Shown here: positions 1-10,961 of the stretch, in pieces | How the letters are laid out: each line of letters opens with the position of its first letter | How positions within the stretch are numbered: the stretch's first letter is position 1 | Assembly: GCA_026929865.2 (NCBI GenBank) | Contig: CM049414.1 | Location: 19,577,501-19,641,500, forward strand | Length of the DNA stretch: 64,000 bases | Direction: 5' to 3' | Source: Hyperoplus lanceolatus | Taxonomy: Eukaryota; Chordata; Actinopteri; Uranoscopiformes; Ammodytidae | The notes under the pieces: model-generated | What the model was told of the DNA's origin: nothing | The model's database searches: none | What the model saw: only the letters and a program-made list of their open reading frames with translations | Program-made: the position numbers and the translations under genes

Positions 1-2559
1 CCTTAGCTCTCCCTCTGTCACCACACAGGCAAAGGGCAGCCAAGCACTACATGGTGATGTTGAGATGACAAGTTCCAGAGTTTGCCCTCCAAACTTTTTA
101 TCTCAAAGTTAATGAAAACTCCAAAATCTGACCATCTATTTGATTTGTTTTTTTTTATTTCACCCAAACTATCAACAGAGCAGCCCACCCACACAATAAA
201 CAAATGTCAAACTGTCAGCGTCTCAACAAAAAAAGGCAGTTTGCATTTTCACAGAATGATGATATGATCCATCAATGTCAGGCTAATCTGAATTGGAAAT
301 TATAATACCAGAAGCCAGAATAAACTTGTGTTTTCGTCTGGTCCAGTCAGCAGCACGGGAGATTTATAGCTATGCCATTATTCTTAACATAATCTTAGTT
401 CTGCTTTGTGCTTTAGCAGTGATTTATATTCATTCCATTTGCTTCTAAACCGTGGCAGGGACTGACAGAAAAGGACAGCCTAATATGCTAACAGCCACTG
501 TGCTGCTGATATGAAAATACAGCTGGGTGAGGACGTTTTGAGCCGTGCAACAATGTCATCTCACTCTGCAGCTGCAGCCCTGTCATCAGCGCTGATTGCA
601 TGGAAATATTCACAACGTTCCAAAAACAAAAGCCATGATGCCATTGGCTTAATCGCCTCTCTCTTGTCATCATTATTTATTAGCAGTTAGCAGCATCAAT
701 CAAAAGCAGTTTTAAAATGGTAATTAGTTTGCTCTTTCATTCTTATCAACATTATATTAATTGTAACATTTTATTTCCAATTTATAGAGCCCTTAATCAG
801 AGGAATAGTAGTGGCATTGGTAGTAAAGATCTCCACAGGTCCGACACCCATCACAGAAAAACCTAAATACACGTATACATTTTCAAAGTAATAAGTCCTG
901 ATCCAAAGGGAACTTGAGGACAGCCCTGAAATAGACCAGAGGGCAATTAGAAAATGTGGCCAACCTGAACGGGCCCAAAATGATGCGATACCAATTAGTG
1001 AGAAGCTTTGGTCGAAGAAAGCAGCAAAACATGTAATTTTCCCCTTCCTTTACAATTGACTGACTGTGTCACCGAATTAAACTTGGACGTAGCCCGACAT
1101 GTCCCAAGGCTGGGTCTGGAGTTATAACCAACAGAGAGCACCTGTTGGTCACAAGTGGTAAAAAAGTAGCAAAATAATACCTATACTGGAGTGAGCTAAA
1201 CACCACCCACAGAGAAACTACTACAATTGCAATATAAAACATATTTTCCTTTTCTTATGTTTCTTCCTTTGCTTTGCTTTTGCACGTCATATTTGGACCT
1301 TTTAAGCTTCCATGTACATTTCTCCACAGAGTTTTAATAACCTCTTTCGTATAGCACCAAGCGTCATTCAAGAGGCAAAGAAGTCAGAAGATCATTACTT
1401 TCATAACTGCGGCTGATTGATGGAAATGACCCCGGAGCCTGAAGCCCGATTGAGTTAAGCCTTGAGTGCCCCCTCTTCTTATTAAGTCCAGGCTGATGGA
1501 AACTTTGGTTTCTATCGACTAACGTGGAGTCACAGACAGATTAGCCTTTAGCCTTGGAAGAATACTCGCTGCACCTTTGACTAGTTATTGCTTCCTGCTG
1601 TGCAGATCATCTGCTGTGCTATTGATTGGCCTTGCTCGCTCCAGAGCTCCAATTGTGGTTCGGGCCTTGCGTTTCACCGACAGTAATGGGTTACACAGAA
1701 GAATAAAGATGCAGTCGCTAGATATTGATCACGAGGAATCCACACCTCTAGCAAAATTAACGAGACAATGCATATGGATCAATACTGCTTTCCCCCACTT
1801 GGCGAAAGATCCCCCCCTCTTCCCTTTTTCCCTACTGCACGTGGCATGCTATACAAGCAAAAGTGCTGATTTGGGCTCATCCTTTCCAAAGCTTCTCATT
1901 AAAGTTCATCATGCAGCATCAATGGTACAACCGGGAATCTCATTATGGATTGGGGGGAAGAGCTTGCCTCAATTGTTTAAGTGTAAGCGAGATGTGAGCT
2001 CTCATTGGGATTGTGTTGTATTGTAAATGAATAGCTTGCGATCACAGCCCGCAAATCTGATTGCCCAATAAGGCAAAAACAGAATCCGAAAGTCATACAT
2101 AGAATTCCATGTGCATGAGATAGTTTGCTCATGCAAGATTACATAGGATTTATGGCCGGATAACTTTGCCTGTGTATATTGTGACTTTCACAGTCGTTTA
2201 AACCCACAAGAACTCATCCCGTCTGTGATCGGACCGACCAATGAAGATGTTAAAGCAAGCGGAAATCGATTCATGATTCCTATAATTAGCACGCCCCAAA
2301 GAGACTGATTGGAAGGTTATGAATGTGGTTTTGGTGCGTGTGCGTATGCGTGTTACTTTGCCTGCGGAGATGATTCTGGGAAGCCACAGGGCAGCAAAGT
2401 ACTCACACATGTAATTCCCCACGCTCAATGAAGGGCCCTCCCATGGCGAGACCCAGCACAGACGTTTTTTTGGTGTCAAGCATCACGCTTGCCTGTTTTC
2501 TCTGCATGCTTACCAATGGAAAATAATAATTTCATCATCTCCTTTAATCTCATACGCGT

Positions 2560-2560
<1 letters not shown>
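1..2560. other. Unannotated non-coding stretch
   Basis: I see no gene, RNA or mobile element here. The longest open frame (about 150 codons near 1577-2026) has no ATG start, no recognisable domain and a biased mix of residues, so I treat it as chance. The sequence is ordinary mixed-composition vertebrate intergenic or intronic DNA. Confidence 0.6.
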
Positions 2561-2600
<40 letters not shown>

Positions 2601-2609
2601 CACACACAA
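2561..2609. repeat. (CA)n microsatellite
   Basis: About 49 bp of CA dinucleotides interrupted once by CG, followed by an imperfect CA/CG tail. A length polymorphism is likely. The HTHTHT open frame across it is a repeat artefact. Confidence 0.95.
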
Positions 2610-3099
2610 ACGCACGCTTAAGTACACATACGCATGTAGTTTGTAGTCCACCACTTTACTGGCAAGTTCTGCCCTTTCCTAACCCTCATAATTTAGAGAG
2701 AGAAAGAAAGGAGTTTCACAGTGCCTAATAAAGGCAGTCAGAAGCATTATACTTTTTGTAAATCAGTTTAGAGTTTATGTCCATAAGTAACCAGCAAGAG
2801 AGACTCAAGGTTAGGTTGTAAAGTCAACAATTTGTATAATATTAATTGAAGTACTTTCAAAATGAAACAGAAAATGTCAGTATTGGTAAGTGTTTTGTAT
2901 CATGAAAATGTGAGACAAAAATAATCTGTCAAATATATATATATAAAAAAATATTCATGTATATTAAATAATTTCTTACACGTTGTATGGACATTTTTAG
3001 TATCTGCACATTTACATAATACGTTTGGCAATGTTATCTGAAAGTAATTGAAAAGAATGATAATGCAAGATATTGCTATGTAGAGATTTAAGGTGTAAG
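2610..3099. other. AT-rich stretch without recognised features
   Basis: An AT-rich segment with a short TATATA run near 2932-2944. It forms the left flank of the hAT insertion. No gene or repeat is recognised. Confidence 0.6.
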
Positions 3100-3107
3100 G
3101 TTATAAC
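3100..3107. repeat. Left target-site duplication of hAT element
   Basis: GTTATAAC lies immediately before the CAGGGGCGG terminus. The identical 8-mer follows the right terminus at 7039-7046. Eight-base duplications are diagnostic of the hAT superfamily. The 8-mer is self-complementary. Confidence 0.9.
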
Positions 3108-3431
3108 CAGGGGCGGGCCGTCAATTGAGGCAAATCAGGCAATTGCCTGGAGCCCCCGGGCCCCATAAGCCCCTTTGGGGCCCCCAAAAATGCCCTCTTT
3201 ATGTTTTGTCCCATTACTTGTTGTTTTTATAAAAATCTCTTCACAATAGTATCATCGGGTTGTCTAATTACTCACGTTTTGACGGCCTTTCTGCCAACCG
3301 TGCACCCCCCTTCAGTCTGCACTACATGGACTATTCCATTACGCAGCACGCTCATGACGCTGCACGTACGGCGTAAAATCAAAAAAGTAAATAGCGGGAG
3401 ACGATAGAGAGAGTAGACGAGATAAATCAAA

Positions 3432-4871
3432 ATGAAGCAAATATATAACAGCGGTTATCAAAAAAAAAAAGAAGAAGGACCAAAGGCAAGAGTTTATTTC
3501 AAAGCTGCCAAAGCTTTCAAGCTTTTTTACACCACCCGGCGCGGTGGCAGCAGCTGCGGGACCTTCCGCGGAAGAACAGCCGTCAACATCAACCGGTAAC
3601 ATTCCAGCTCCTCCTGCTGTCAATCCAAGTGGCACTGGCTCAGCCAGCATCGATGCTATTGCTAGTATTGACGTACTTGTGTGTCCACAAACTGACGGAG
3701 TTGGAGATGATGCAGAACTGGCGGTAAGTGTTTCTCCCTCTTCTTCCACTTCGGATGTCAACAACAATAATGCCAGGCAGTGCGAGCCACATATTCTTGT
3801 AATGTGGATAATCCAGCACTATGGCCCGAGCTGCTCACTGATAGAGAGCGCTGCTCTTTAGTCAGAAGGGGGCCAGTCCAGGTCAAAGATCAAGAGTTTC
3901 CTCAAAATGATAAGGGCCGCAGATTCACAAAGGCAAACTATTATATTGCAAGGAAAAATGGAGAGAGGGTAAACAGGTTGTGGTTAGTGTACAGTGAAAG
4001 TGCAGAACGTGCTTTTTGCTTTTGTTGTCGCCTTTTTGGAAAACAGAAACAACAACTGAGTGAGGGAGGATTTAAAGGCCTACTTCACCGGTTTGAATAT
4101 GAAGGTGTATTGAATTCTGAAATCCTATGTAGTATAAATGTGCAAAAAAAATTAAAATCAGTTCATCCTAGCCTGAGAAAAGGCAGAAAGAGTGTTTTTT
4201 TAACCCTATATTTCTCTTTCTCGTGACATCACAGAAAGAGAAATATAGGGTTAAAAAAAACGTACTTTGTAAATATTACTGTGATGTCACAGTAAAAGAC
4301 ATCACAGTAATATTTACAAAGTAAGTTTTTTTTAACCCTATATTTCTCTTTCTGTGGTGTCACGAGAAAGAGAAATATAGGGTTAAAAAAACACTCTTTC
4401 TGCCTTTTCTCAGGCTAGGATGAACTGATTTTAATTTTTTTTGCACATTTATACTACATAGGATTTCAGAATTCAATACACCTTCATATTCAAACCGGTG
4501 AAGTAGGCCTTTAATAATTGGAAAAACCTTGCATTCCATTTAATCAACCATGAAAGGTCTGAAGAACACAGGAAAAATGCTGATAGCTGGCAGCAGCTCT
4601 CACATCGGCTTGAGACAAAAAACTCTATTGATAATCAGAATCAGGACATCATTGAAGTGGAAGCAAAATGCTGGAATGAGATTTTAACAAGGCTGGTGGC
4701 AATCATAAACTTCTTGTCTGAGAGAAACCTTCCCCTTCGTGGCCACTCAATGGAAATTTCCTGGGTCAGGTTCAGCTCATGGCTCAGTTTGACCCTGTGA
4801 TGTGTGAGCATCTCCGACGAATTAAAGCAAAGGAAGCAGCAGACACTTACCTTAGCAATCGCATTCAAAAT
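3432..4871 (+). pseudogene. hAT transposase, N-terminal part (broken, MITE-interrupted)
   Basis: A candidate start ATG at 3432 begins a basic leader, and the frame changes within the A-run near 3460-3471. The next open segment (about 3500-3861) carries a low-complexity Ser/Ala/Pro-rich region. A further frame change leads to the 3780-4226 frame, which holds the recognisable domain: a LWPELLTDRERC-like motif, a RRGPVQVKDQEFP motif and an AFCFCCRLFG cysteine cluster typical of TTF-type zinc fingers of hAT/ZMYM transposases. A GTAAGT at 3724-3729 could be an old intron donor, so one of the breaks may be a spliced junction. A 435-bp MITE plus its TTAA duplication interrupts the coding sequence at codon GGA-TTT (4070-4075). 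Coding similarity resumes at 4515, then breaks again by a frameshift near 4772-4780 and a TAA at about 4872-4874. It would have bound the element's ends and begun the catalytic domain. Confidence 0.8.
4076..4510. mobile_element. Palindromic TTAA-flanked MITE nested in hAT transposase
   Basis: The element begins AGGCCTACTTCACCGG and ends with its exact reverse complement, flanked on both sides by TTAA (4072-4075, 4511-4514). The whole 435 bp folds back on itself around position ~4293. Inside each arm is a second, local hairpin built on an AACCCTATATTTCTC motif. The very centre repeats ACTGTGATGTC in inverted form. It is related to the MITE at 24537-24833, whose right end has the same CCGGTGAAGTAGGCCT terminus, but here both ends are right-type ends. 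The TTAA target and lack of coding capacity fit a piggyBac- or Kolobok-type MITE; which one cannot be decided here. Confidence 0.85.
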
Positions 4872-4874
4872 TAA

Positions 4875-6419
4875 TTGGTCTCACTTGTGGTCAAGTGCAC
4901 AACTGATGCCATTGTTCAGCGAGTAAGACAAGCTAAGTACTTTTCTGTAATAATGGACTGCACACCAGATTTGAGCCACAACGAGCAGCTCTCAGTGGTG
5001 CTGAGAAGAGTGAATTGTGACTTAAAAAAAGGAATCACAGTGCACAAACATTTTGTAGGATTTCTGGTAGCCCATGACACCACAGGCAAAGGCCTGTTTG
5101 AATTTTTAGGGCACCTAGAAACACTAGGTTTAGAACTTGCCAACTGTCGTGGCCAGTCGTACGACAATGGCAGTAATATGCAGGGCAAGCACCAGGGGGT
5201 CCAGAAGAGAGTGCTAGATGTCAACAGCAAGGCCTTATGTGTTCCCTGTGGAAGTCACACACTGAACCTTGTTGTTGGTGACGCAGCCAAGTCATCTGTG
5301 GTATCAGTCAGTTTCTTTGGTCTGTTACAGCGTCTCTACACTCTTTTCAGCTCCTCAGTAAACAGCTGGACCATCCTCAAGGACCATGTGAAGAACTTCA
5401 CTGTAAAGGCACTGTCGACAACAAGGTGGGAATGTCGAATTGAAGCTGTCAAAGCTGTTCGATATCAGTTGCCTGACATCCTAAAGGCGTTGACTGCGCT
5501 AGAGGACCATGCCAAGGAAAAGCGGGATGCAGAGGTTTCCTCCTCAGCTGGTGGTATCATCAAGGAGATGCAGACTTGGCCTTTTCTGGTAAGTACCATT
5601 GTGTGGTACAATGTGTTGTACCAGATAAATAAAATCACCAAGCTTCTGCAGAGTCCCTCAGTGTCAGTTGCTACATGCAGGAGGGAAATCACTACAGTTA
5701 CAGGCTACCTAGAGGAATTCCGAGAAATAGGATTCAACTCTGTTAAAACAGATGCGAGGGAAATTGCAGAGGAGATTCAGATAGAAATGAGCTGGCCAGA
5801 AGTCCGAAAGAGAAGAACAAAAAAACAGTTTGACTACGAAGGAGGAGAGGAAACACATGGTACAGCAGAAGAGACCTTCAAACGAGAAGTTTTTCTTCCT
5901 CTTGTCGATACAGCCCTGGTCACTGTCAAAGAAAGGTTTTCCCATATGGAAACATTTTTCCAGCTTCATGGATTTCTGTACTCCAAGGACCTGATGAAGA
6001 GCACAAAGGAGGCAGGAAGGCTAGGGGAATGCTGCCACAAATTGGAGAAGGCAACAGAAGATGTTGAAGCACAGGACCAGAGGATGGAGGTAAAGGGGGC
6101 AGTTCAGTCCTTCCCCATAGACATCTCAACACCATCAGAGATGCTGAATTACATCTATAAGGAGAACATAGTTGACCTGTATCCAAATTTAAGTATTGCA
6201 CTCAGGCTCCTTCTAACTCTCCCAGTAACTGTGGCTTCAGGTGAGAGAAGCTTTTCCAAACTAAAGCTCATAAAAACATACCTGTGAACCACCATGACAA
6301 AGGAAAGGCTGTCGTCCCTAGCTGTTCTTTCGATTGAGCAGGAAATGAGAAGATCGTTAGATATGAAAGATGTCATAGCTAGATTTGCTGATGCCAAGGC
6401 TCGCAAAGTCAAGTTTTAG
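4875..6419 (+). pseudogene. hAT transposase, C-terminal catalytic and dimerisation part
   Basis: An open frame of 470 codons ends in TGA at 6285-6287, and the same frame continues for 43 more codons to a TAG at 6417-6419. Residues 24-32 (SVIMDCTPD) hold the first conserved aspartate of the RNase H-like fold. Residues 92-101 (RGQSYDNGSN) hold the second. A CGSHTLNLVV motif follows at 125-134, TTRW at 182-185, and the region from about 433 onward (LYPNLSIALRLLLTLPVTVASGERSFS) is the hAT dimerisation domain. The TGA falls inside that domain, and the residues after it (KERLSSLAVLSIE) are still recognisable family sequence, so the stop is a mutation. The track Met is an internal codon; the true N-terminus lies upstream in the broken part. 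No activity is expected. Confidence 0.85.
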
Positions 6420-6780
6420 GATGAAGTCAAAACAGAGAGAGAGAGAGAAGAGAGGAGAAACAAGAAGACAAACAAGAGAGGGAGAGAAGAGGAGAAACAG
6501 GATAAAGACAAACTGAGGAAAGAGAGAGGAGAAAAAAGGATAAAGACAAACTGAGGGAAGAGAGAGGAGAAAAACATAAAGACAAACAGAGGGAGGAGAG
6601 AGGAAAAACATGAAGACAAACTGAGGGAGGAGAGAGGAGAAACATGAAGACAAACAGGGGGAGAGAAGAGGAGAAAAACAAGCTCAGGGAAAGGAGAGAT
6701 AACACAAAAGCATTCAGAAACAAGTGAGGAAGAAGATATGTAAGACGAGAGAGGCAAAGAAACAGTGAGACTGAAGAGGT
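6420..6780. repeat. Homopurine tandem repeat inside hAT 3' region
   Basis: About 340 bp of nearly pure A/G on the + strand, built from imperfect units of roughly 35-45 bp containing AAAGACAAACTGAGGGAGGAG-like words. The three Ser/Leu/Phe-rich minus-strand open frames here are shadows of the polypyrimidine strand. On the plus strand the repeat would read as Lys/Glu/Arg/Asp-rich peptide directly after the transposase stop. Confidence 0.85.
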
Positions 6781-7038
6781 AAATTATGAAATATTAGGTT
6801 ATCAGTCAGTGTAATATGTGTCATCATAATTAATCTTATTGTTTTGTATGCTATTCTCACTTTTCAGGTGACACAAAAAATAGACAACATTGCCCTGTCA
6901 GACCTCCTATGACCTACTGGAAACCAACCCCCATTGTATTGAGTATCTCATGCAATATAAGGTACATTAGACTCGTAGATGCGGGGGCCCCCAAAGGACT
7001 GTTCGCCTGGAGCCCCCAAGTGGCTAAGTTCGCCACTG

Positions 7039-7046
7039 GTTATAAC
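7039..7046. repeat. Right target-site duplication of hAT element
   Basis: GTTATAAC, identical to 3100-3107, directly follows the CGCCACTG terminus. Confidence 0.9.
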
Positions 7047-10000
7047 TTAAATAGTGGTGGGAATTCAGACTTTCCCAGAAGCATTTTTGCATGCAAATCA
7101 GATTTAAAGAGTCCCTCGTACACGGTAAGGGTCTGACATCTGACTCCAGCCACATCAGCCCCATTTTAGATTTTAAACAACCAACAAACTGTCATTAGCT
7201 TTAGCCTGGCCATGGCAACATGGCGACACATTCAATTCATTGAAATGAAATTGCTTAGAATATTGGATTTTCTTGCAGAAGTGAAGGAAATATGTTGTGA
7301 GTTTTTTACATGTTATGAGTTACATAAGAGTTATGAGTATTTATTAAAATGTGTTGCTCAATATGTAGACAAATTAGCACAGATTTGCCTCAAAAATACA
7401 ACATACATTATGTACCTTGATTAATTTCTACAGGGTTATGTGTATGAAGATGCATTGAGATGCAGGGCCCTTCTCCTCACAGGGTATATTTCTTCTCTAT
7501 ATGGTCCACAGAGTGTAATGCTTCTGCTACTTTAACAATTCCATATATTACTGAATGGATTCTCTGTTATATCAAGGCTTATAGATCAGAAACACATAGC
7601 AACAGAGCACTATAGAAACAGCAACTTCACATTCAGCTATTGCTCAGAATGAAAGAGCAGCATGGGGTCAAAGTAAAGAAGAGAAATTGTTCTTGGATTA
7701 CAAGTTGTGAAGTAAACATTTTGCGGGGGTTTGGATGAAGTTATATCAACTGAGAAATGGCTGTAGATAACAACTACAGTATAAAGTGTGGCCTTTTGTG
7801 TCACATGTTACATACAAACTACAACTCACTTTCCTCTGAATGCACAATGAGCTTCTCTTTGTGTCTTTGTGCCCCTACCATGCATGTAAATACAGTACAT
7901 TCAAAACACAGGATGAGATTGGCCACCACCGCAGATTCAAAGCTATTTTTATTGCCCGGCACCAAATTAACTCTAACTTAACTCTTGATTCTGGCTTTTT
8001 CTCTGGGCTACTTTCACTGCAGAAAAATTGCAGACATTTAGCAAAATTGCTGCCAGTGATTGAACTAACCCTGATTATTGAGACTGTGCGATTGCAAATG
8101 CCTGAGGGGGCTAAGTATTACTACGTGGAAGATGTTGACAGATGTTTTTTTAGATTCAAATTGCTGCCAATAATATTCAGGCCGGAATAGAATCCCAGGG
8201 CCGCCTACCTCAAGAGAAAAAAAAACTCAACATAGGGGGAATGTGTGCGCATCTGGCAACTTTGAAAGTAATAAATGAGGAGGTTTATTTTGTTCTAACT
8301 GGAGCATGTTTTTAGAACAAGCTTTCATAATACTACATTTTAAATATCTTTTCTCCTCAGGATAGGGTAAAGACTAATTGTCCTTAATCCGAGCAGTGAC
8401 AAGAGCGGATACGAGTATAGCAGATGCATTATTACACTGTAAGTCTAATAAAGCAAAACAATTCTGTGGTACCTGTTAGTGGGAAACATCATTTCCTGTG
8501 TTCTTTTACGCATTCATACAGATAGGTTTTACAGGAGTACGGTTTTGTTTACAGTATGTATTTGCTTAGTGAGGAGATGTGTTATACATAACAACTTTAA
8601 AAAATATATAATCTAACCTGCATACACAAGCAATTTGCATCTCTCATCTTTGTGTTTTGAACTTTATTTTATCCCATCTCCTCTGTCCTATCACTATGTA
8701 AATACACAGATTCACACATTCATACATTCAACAAAAAAAGAAAGAAAGTAGCACAATAGTGTTTGCGACAGAGAGTAGAAAATAACTATATCCACCAATG
8801 TTTTTTCATCCCGGTTTTTCTTTGAAACCCAAGCTCATCTAATGACTTGGCTTGGCTCATACAGTGACAGGATCCTATGAGCAGTTAAAGCTAGTTGTCT
8901 GACAAAAGCTGTGTGTGAATATAACCTGCCTCGCTTCTTTTTTATTCTAACCATCATCTGTAACAGGCTATTAAAAGTTGGTTCGTGCCACGTGCATGAG
9001 CAGTAAAATTAAAGCTTTTGCCTCATGTTTCATCCGCCCATACTTCAACTGCTTTTACTGCCCTCCTGGGCGCCTAATGTGAAGACAAAAAAAATGGTCA
9101 CCACCATCCAGGTTGTGTTATCGGTTGTGCTGCTGACATTTGCGTTTACACCTTTCAAGCACTTGGCAATATCAGTTTTCCACCACTGGCGCTCGCCTTC
9201 CTCTCTTGCTAACTGTCATTCTTGCTTTATCTCCCACCTACAGTGTAAGCACAGCACAGCGACCTCTCCCATTCACTCCATCTCTATTGTCTTCTGTACG
9301 TCTCTGACAGGTTGCAGTGATCCTAACTTGCAGTCTGCGTGTCATTATTTACCTCACTCCCTTTTATGCATTTTCAAATGTATGTCCGTTAAGGGAGAGG
9401 GCCAGCTCTATTAATTAGGAGCACGGCACCGTTAAAAGGGATCCGCTGGGAGAGATGGCTGTATACTTGCTGCTCTCAACCTGCCCACCTTGTCCTCCCA
9501 CAGTGCTTGTGATTAATGATGTCAGCCATATCAGGGGGGCCCTTATCAGACATGGACGCTCCCAGCAAACAAAGGAAGGGTTAGGAGCTCGCTGTTTAAC
9601 TGATGAAGTGGGACCGATGGCGAGGGGGAAAACCGAGGGACTGTCGTGAATGCTAATGACCTCTGGTGTCGATTGTTAGGTGCAGCGCCAGGGAACATTA
9701 ACCGCTCGCCTCTCGAGTTGGAAGCAGGCCGTAATAGTGATGTGCATGATCTCGTCATATCTCATGCTCCAGGGTGTCTGACTCCCCTGTAATACCCAGG
9801 GGCCGCAAGAATAATTCACATCCTTTAAGCAGTGAAATGTTAGCAAAAATTAGCAGAAATACAAGATTGCTAAAGTACTCAATTTAAATAAATGTATTCA
9901 GAATCTTGCTGAATTATTTCCTCAGCAAAATGCTCTTAAAGTAATGAAAGCAGTTCAAATATTTGTTATGGGAATATTATCATTACTGCATTAATGTGTA

Positions 10001-10362
10001 AGCAGGCATTTTATTTTTTTGCATTTGGTCAAGGTGTTGATTTGAACACTCGCTGTAGCGGGGTCATGGATGGACTCGACCCAATAATGTCTCTCTTTAT
10101 ATTCTTCCAAGAACTGGTCACTTTAGCAAATATTACTAGCATTGACATACCATTACAGTTCAGAAGATGCTCAGGTTAATCAGCTGCTTGGACTCCTGAC
10201 GAAAAGATAGTTTCAGGCCAACTGCGGATACTGTTTTAATGAGGAGGATACAAGGTGTGGTGTTCGCAGCTCATTGAAAAATAATTGGTATTAAAACAGT
10301 AACTAATTTATTAAGCCATCTTACCTGTAAAATGTGAAACATTATTTTCAGTGGTCATTGCA
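7047..10362. other. Non-coding stretch, no recognised element
   Basis: No gene or repeat family is recognised. 7.2-8.7 kb is AT-rich. A GC-moderate, low-repeat segment at about 9400-9780 has many TAAT/ATTA-type words in complex sequence and could be conserved non-coding DNA, but that cannot be judged from one genome. Confidence 0.5.
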
Positions 10363-10371
10363 GTTGAGTGT

Positions 10372-10952
10372 TAGTCCGGAAATCCAGACCCTGACCCTCT
10401 TGAACGATAGAGGGTCTGGCCACGATCAACAGTAATTTCCAACTCAAGGGGCGGCTCCTACTCGTGCATTTCAAATGCCACTGCACGCAGTTGGATAGCA
10501 CTACAGCCAATCAGAGTGATGCACAAGGTGACGTAAGCCCCTTTCGTTTAGCGAACAGCTGTTAAACTGTTAAATTAAACGTTTGCCGTGGTCGGTCGGC
10601 AAAACAGAACATTCCAATTACTTGCTAATAAAATATTTGAGTGCCGTCTTCCAAATCGTAAAGGGTCGAGGCCAAAGCAGTCTCAAACTCACACAACATA
10701 TCCGAAGCCATCTTTGATGTTTACTATCACGGCTTCGACGTCGCATGCACGTCACTGTCGTCATCCGGTTACGTCCGCCCCAGAGTACCATACAAAGGGC
10801 TCTGGCGCGCCCATATTAGATAGAACCAATTGAAATGTGAGCCCAGATTTCTGGTCTTTTTGAAAAAAGCTTCAACGGAGAGTTTCCAGACCAACAGGCG
10901 CAGCAAATTTCATTTGCCAGCACCTAGTGGCAGGTCTGGGAATGCCAGGCTA
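10372..10952. mobile_element. Non-autonomous TIR element with 9-bp duplication
   Basis: GTTGAGTGT occurs at 10363-10371 and again at 10953-10961, flanking a 581-bp segment. Its ends are imperfect inverted repeats: TAGTCCGGAAATCCAGACC on the left against TAGCCTGGCATTCCCAGACC read from the right. A small inverted repeat (CCAGACCCT / AGGGTCTGG) lies just inside the left end. There is no transposase frame. A 9-bp duplication would suit a Mutator-like element; if one base is coincidental, 8 bp would suit hAT or P-type. The superfamily is unassigned. Confidence 0.7.
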
Positions 10953-10961
10953 GTTGAGTGT

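Larger units (their letters stand above)
3108..7038 (+). mobile_element. hAT DNA transposon with decayed transposase, 3931 bp
   Basis: The left end reads CAGGGGCGG and the right end reads CGCCACTG, giving short imperfect terminal inverted repeats that start with CAG as expected of hAT elements. Both ends have GC-rich subterminal blocks containing GGGGCCCCC-like runs and a shared GCCTGGAGCCCCC motif. Perfect 8-bp duplications (GTTATAAC) flank it. Inside are an N-terminal zinc-finger portion and a C-terminal RNase H-like/hAT dimerisation portion of one transposase on the + strand, a palindromic MITE that splits the gene, and a polypurine tandem repeat after the stop codon. It resembles the TTF-type zinc-finger/ZMYM-like hAT group common in fish. 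Several stops and frame breaks make it a non-autonomous fossil. Confidence 0.9.

Noticed and set aside
1577..2026. 149-codon open frame
   Set aside because: It starts at TTG, has no recognisable domain, low-order composition and no splice or promoter context; most likely chance.
6357..6757. Three overlapping Ser/Leu/Phe/Cys-rich minus-strand frames resembling secreted repeat proteins
   Set aside because: They are the polypyrimidine complement of the purine tandem repeat in the hAT element.
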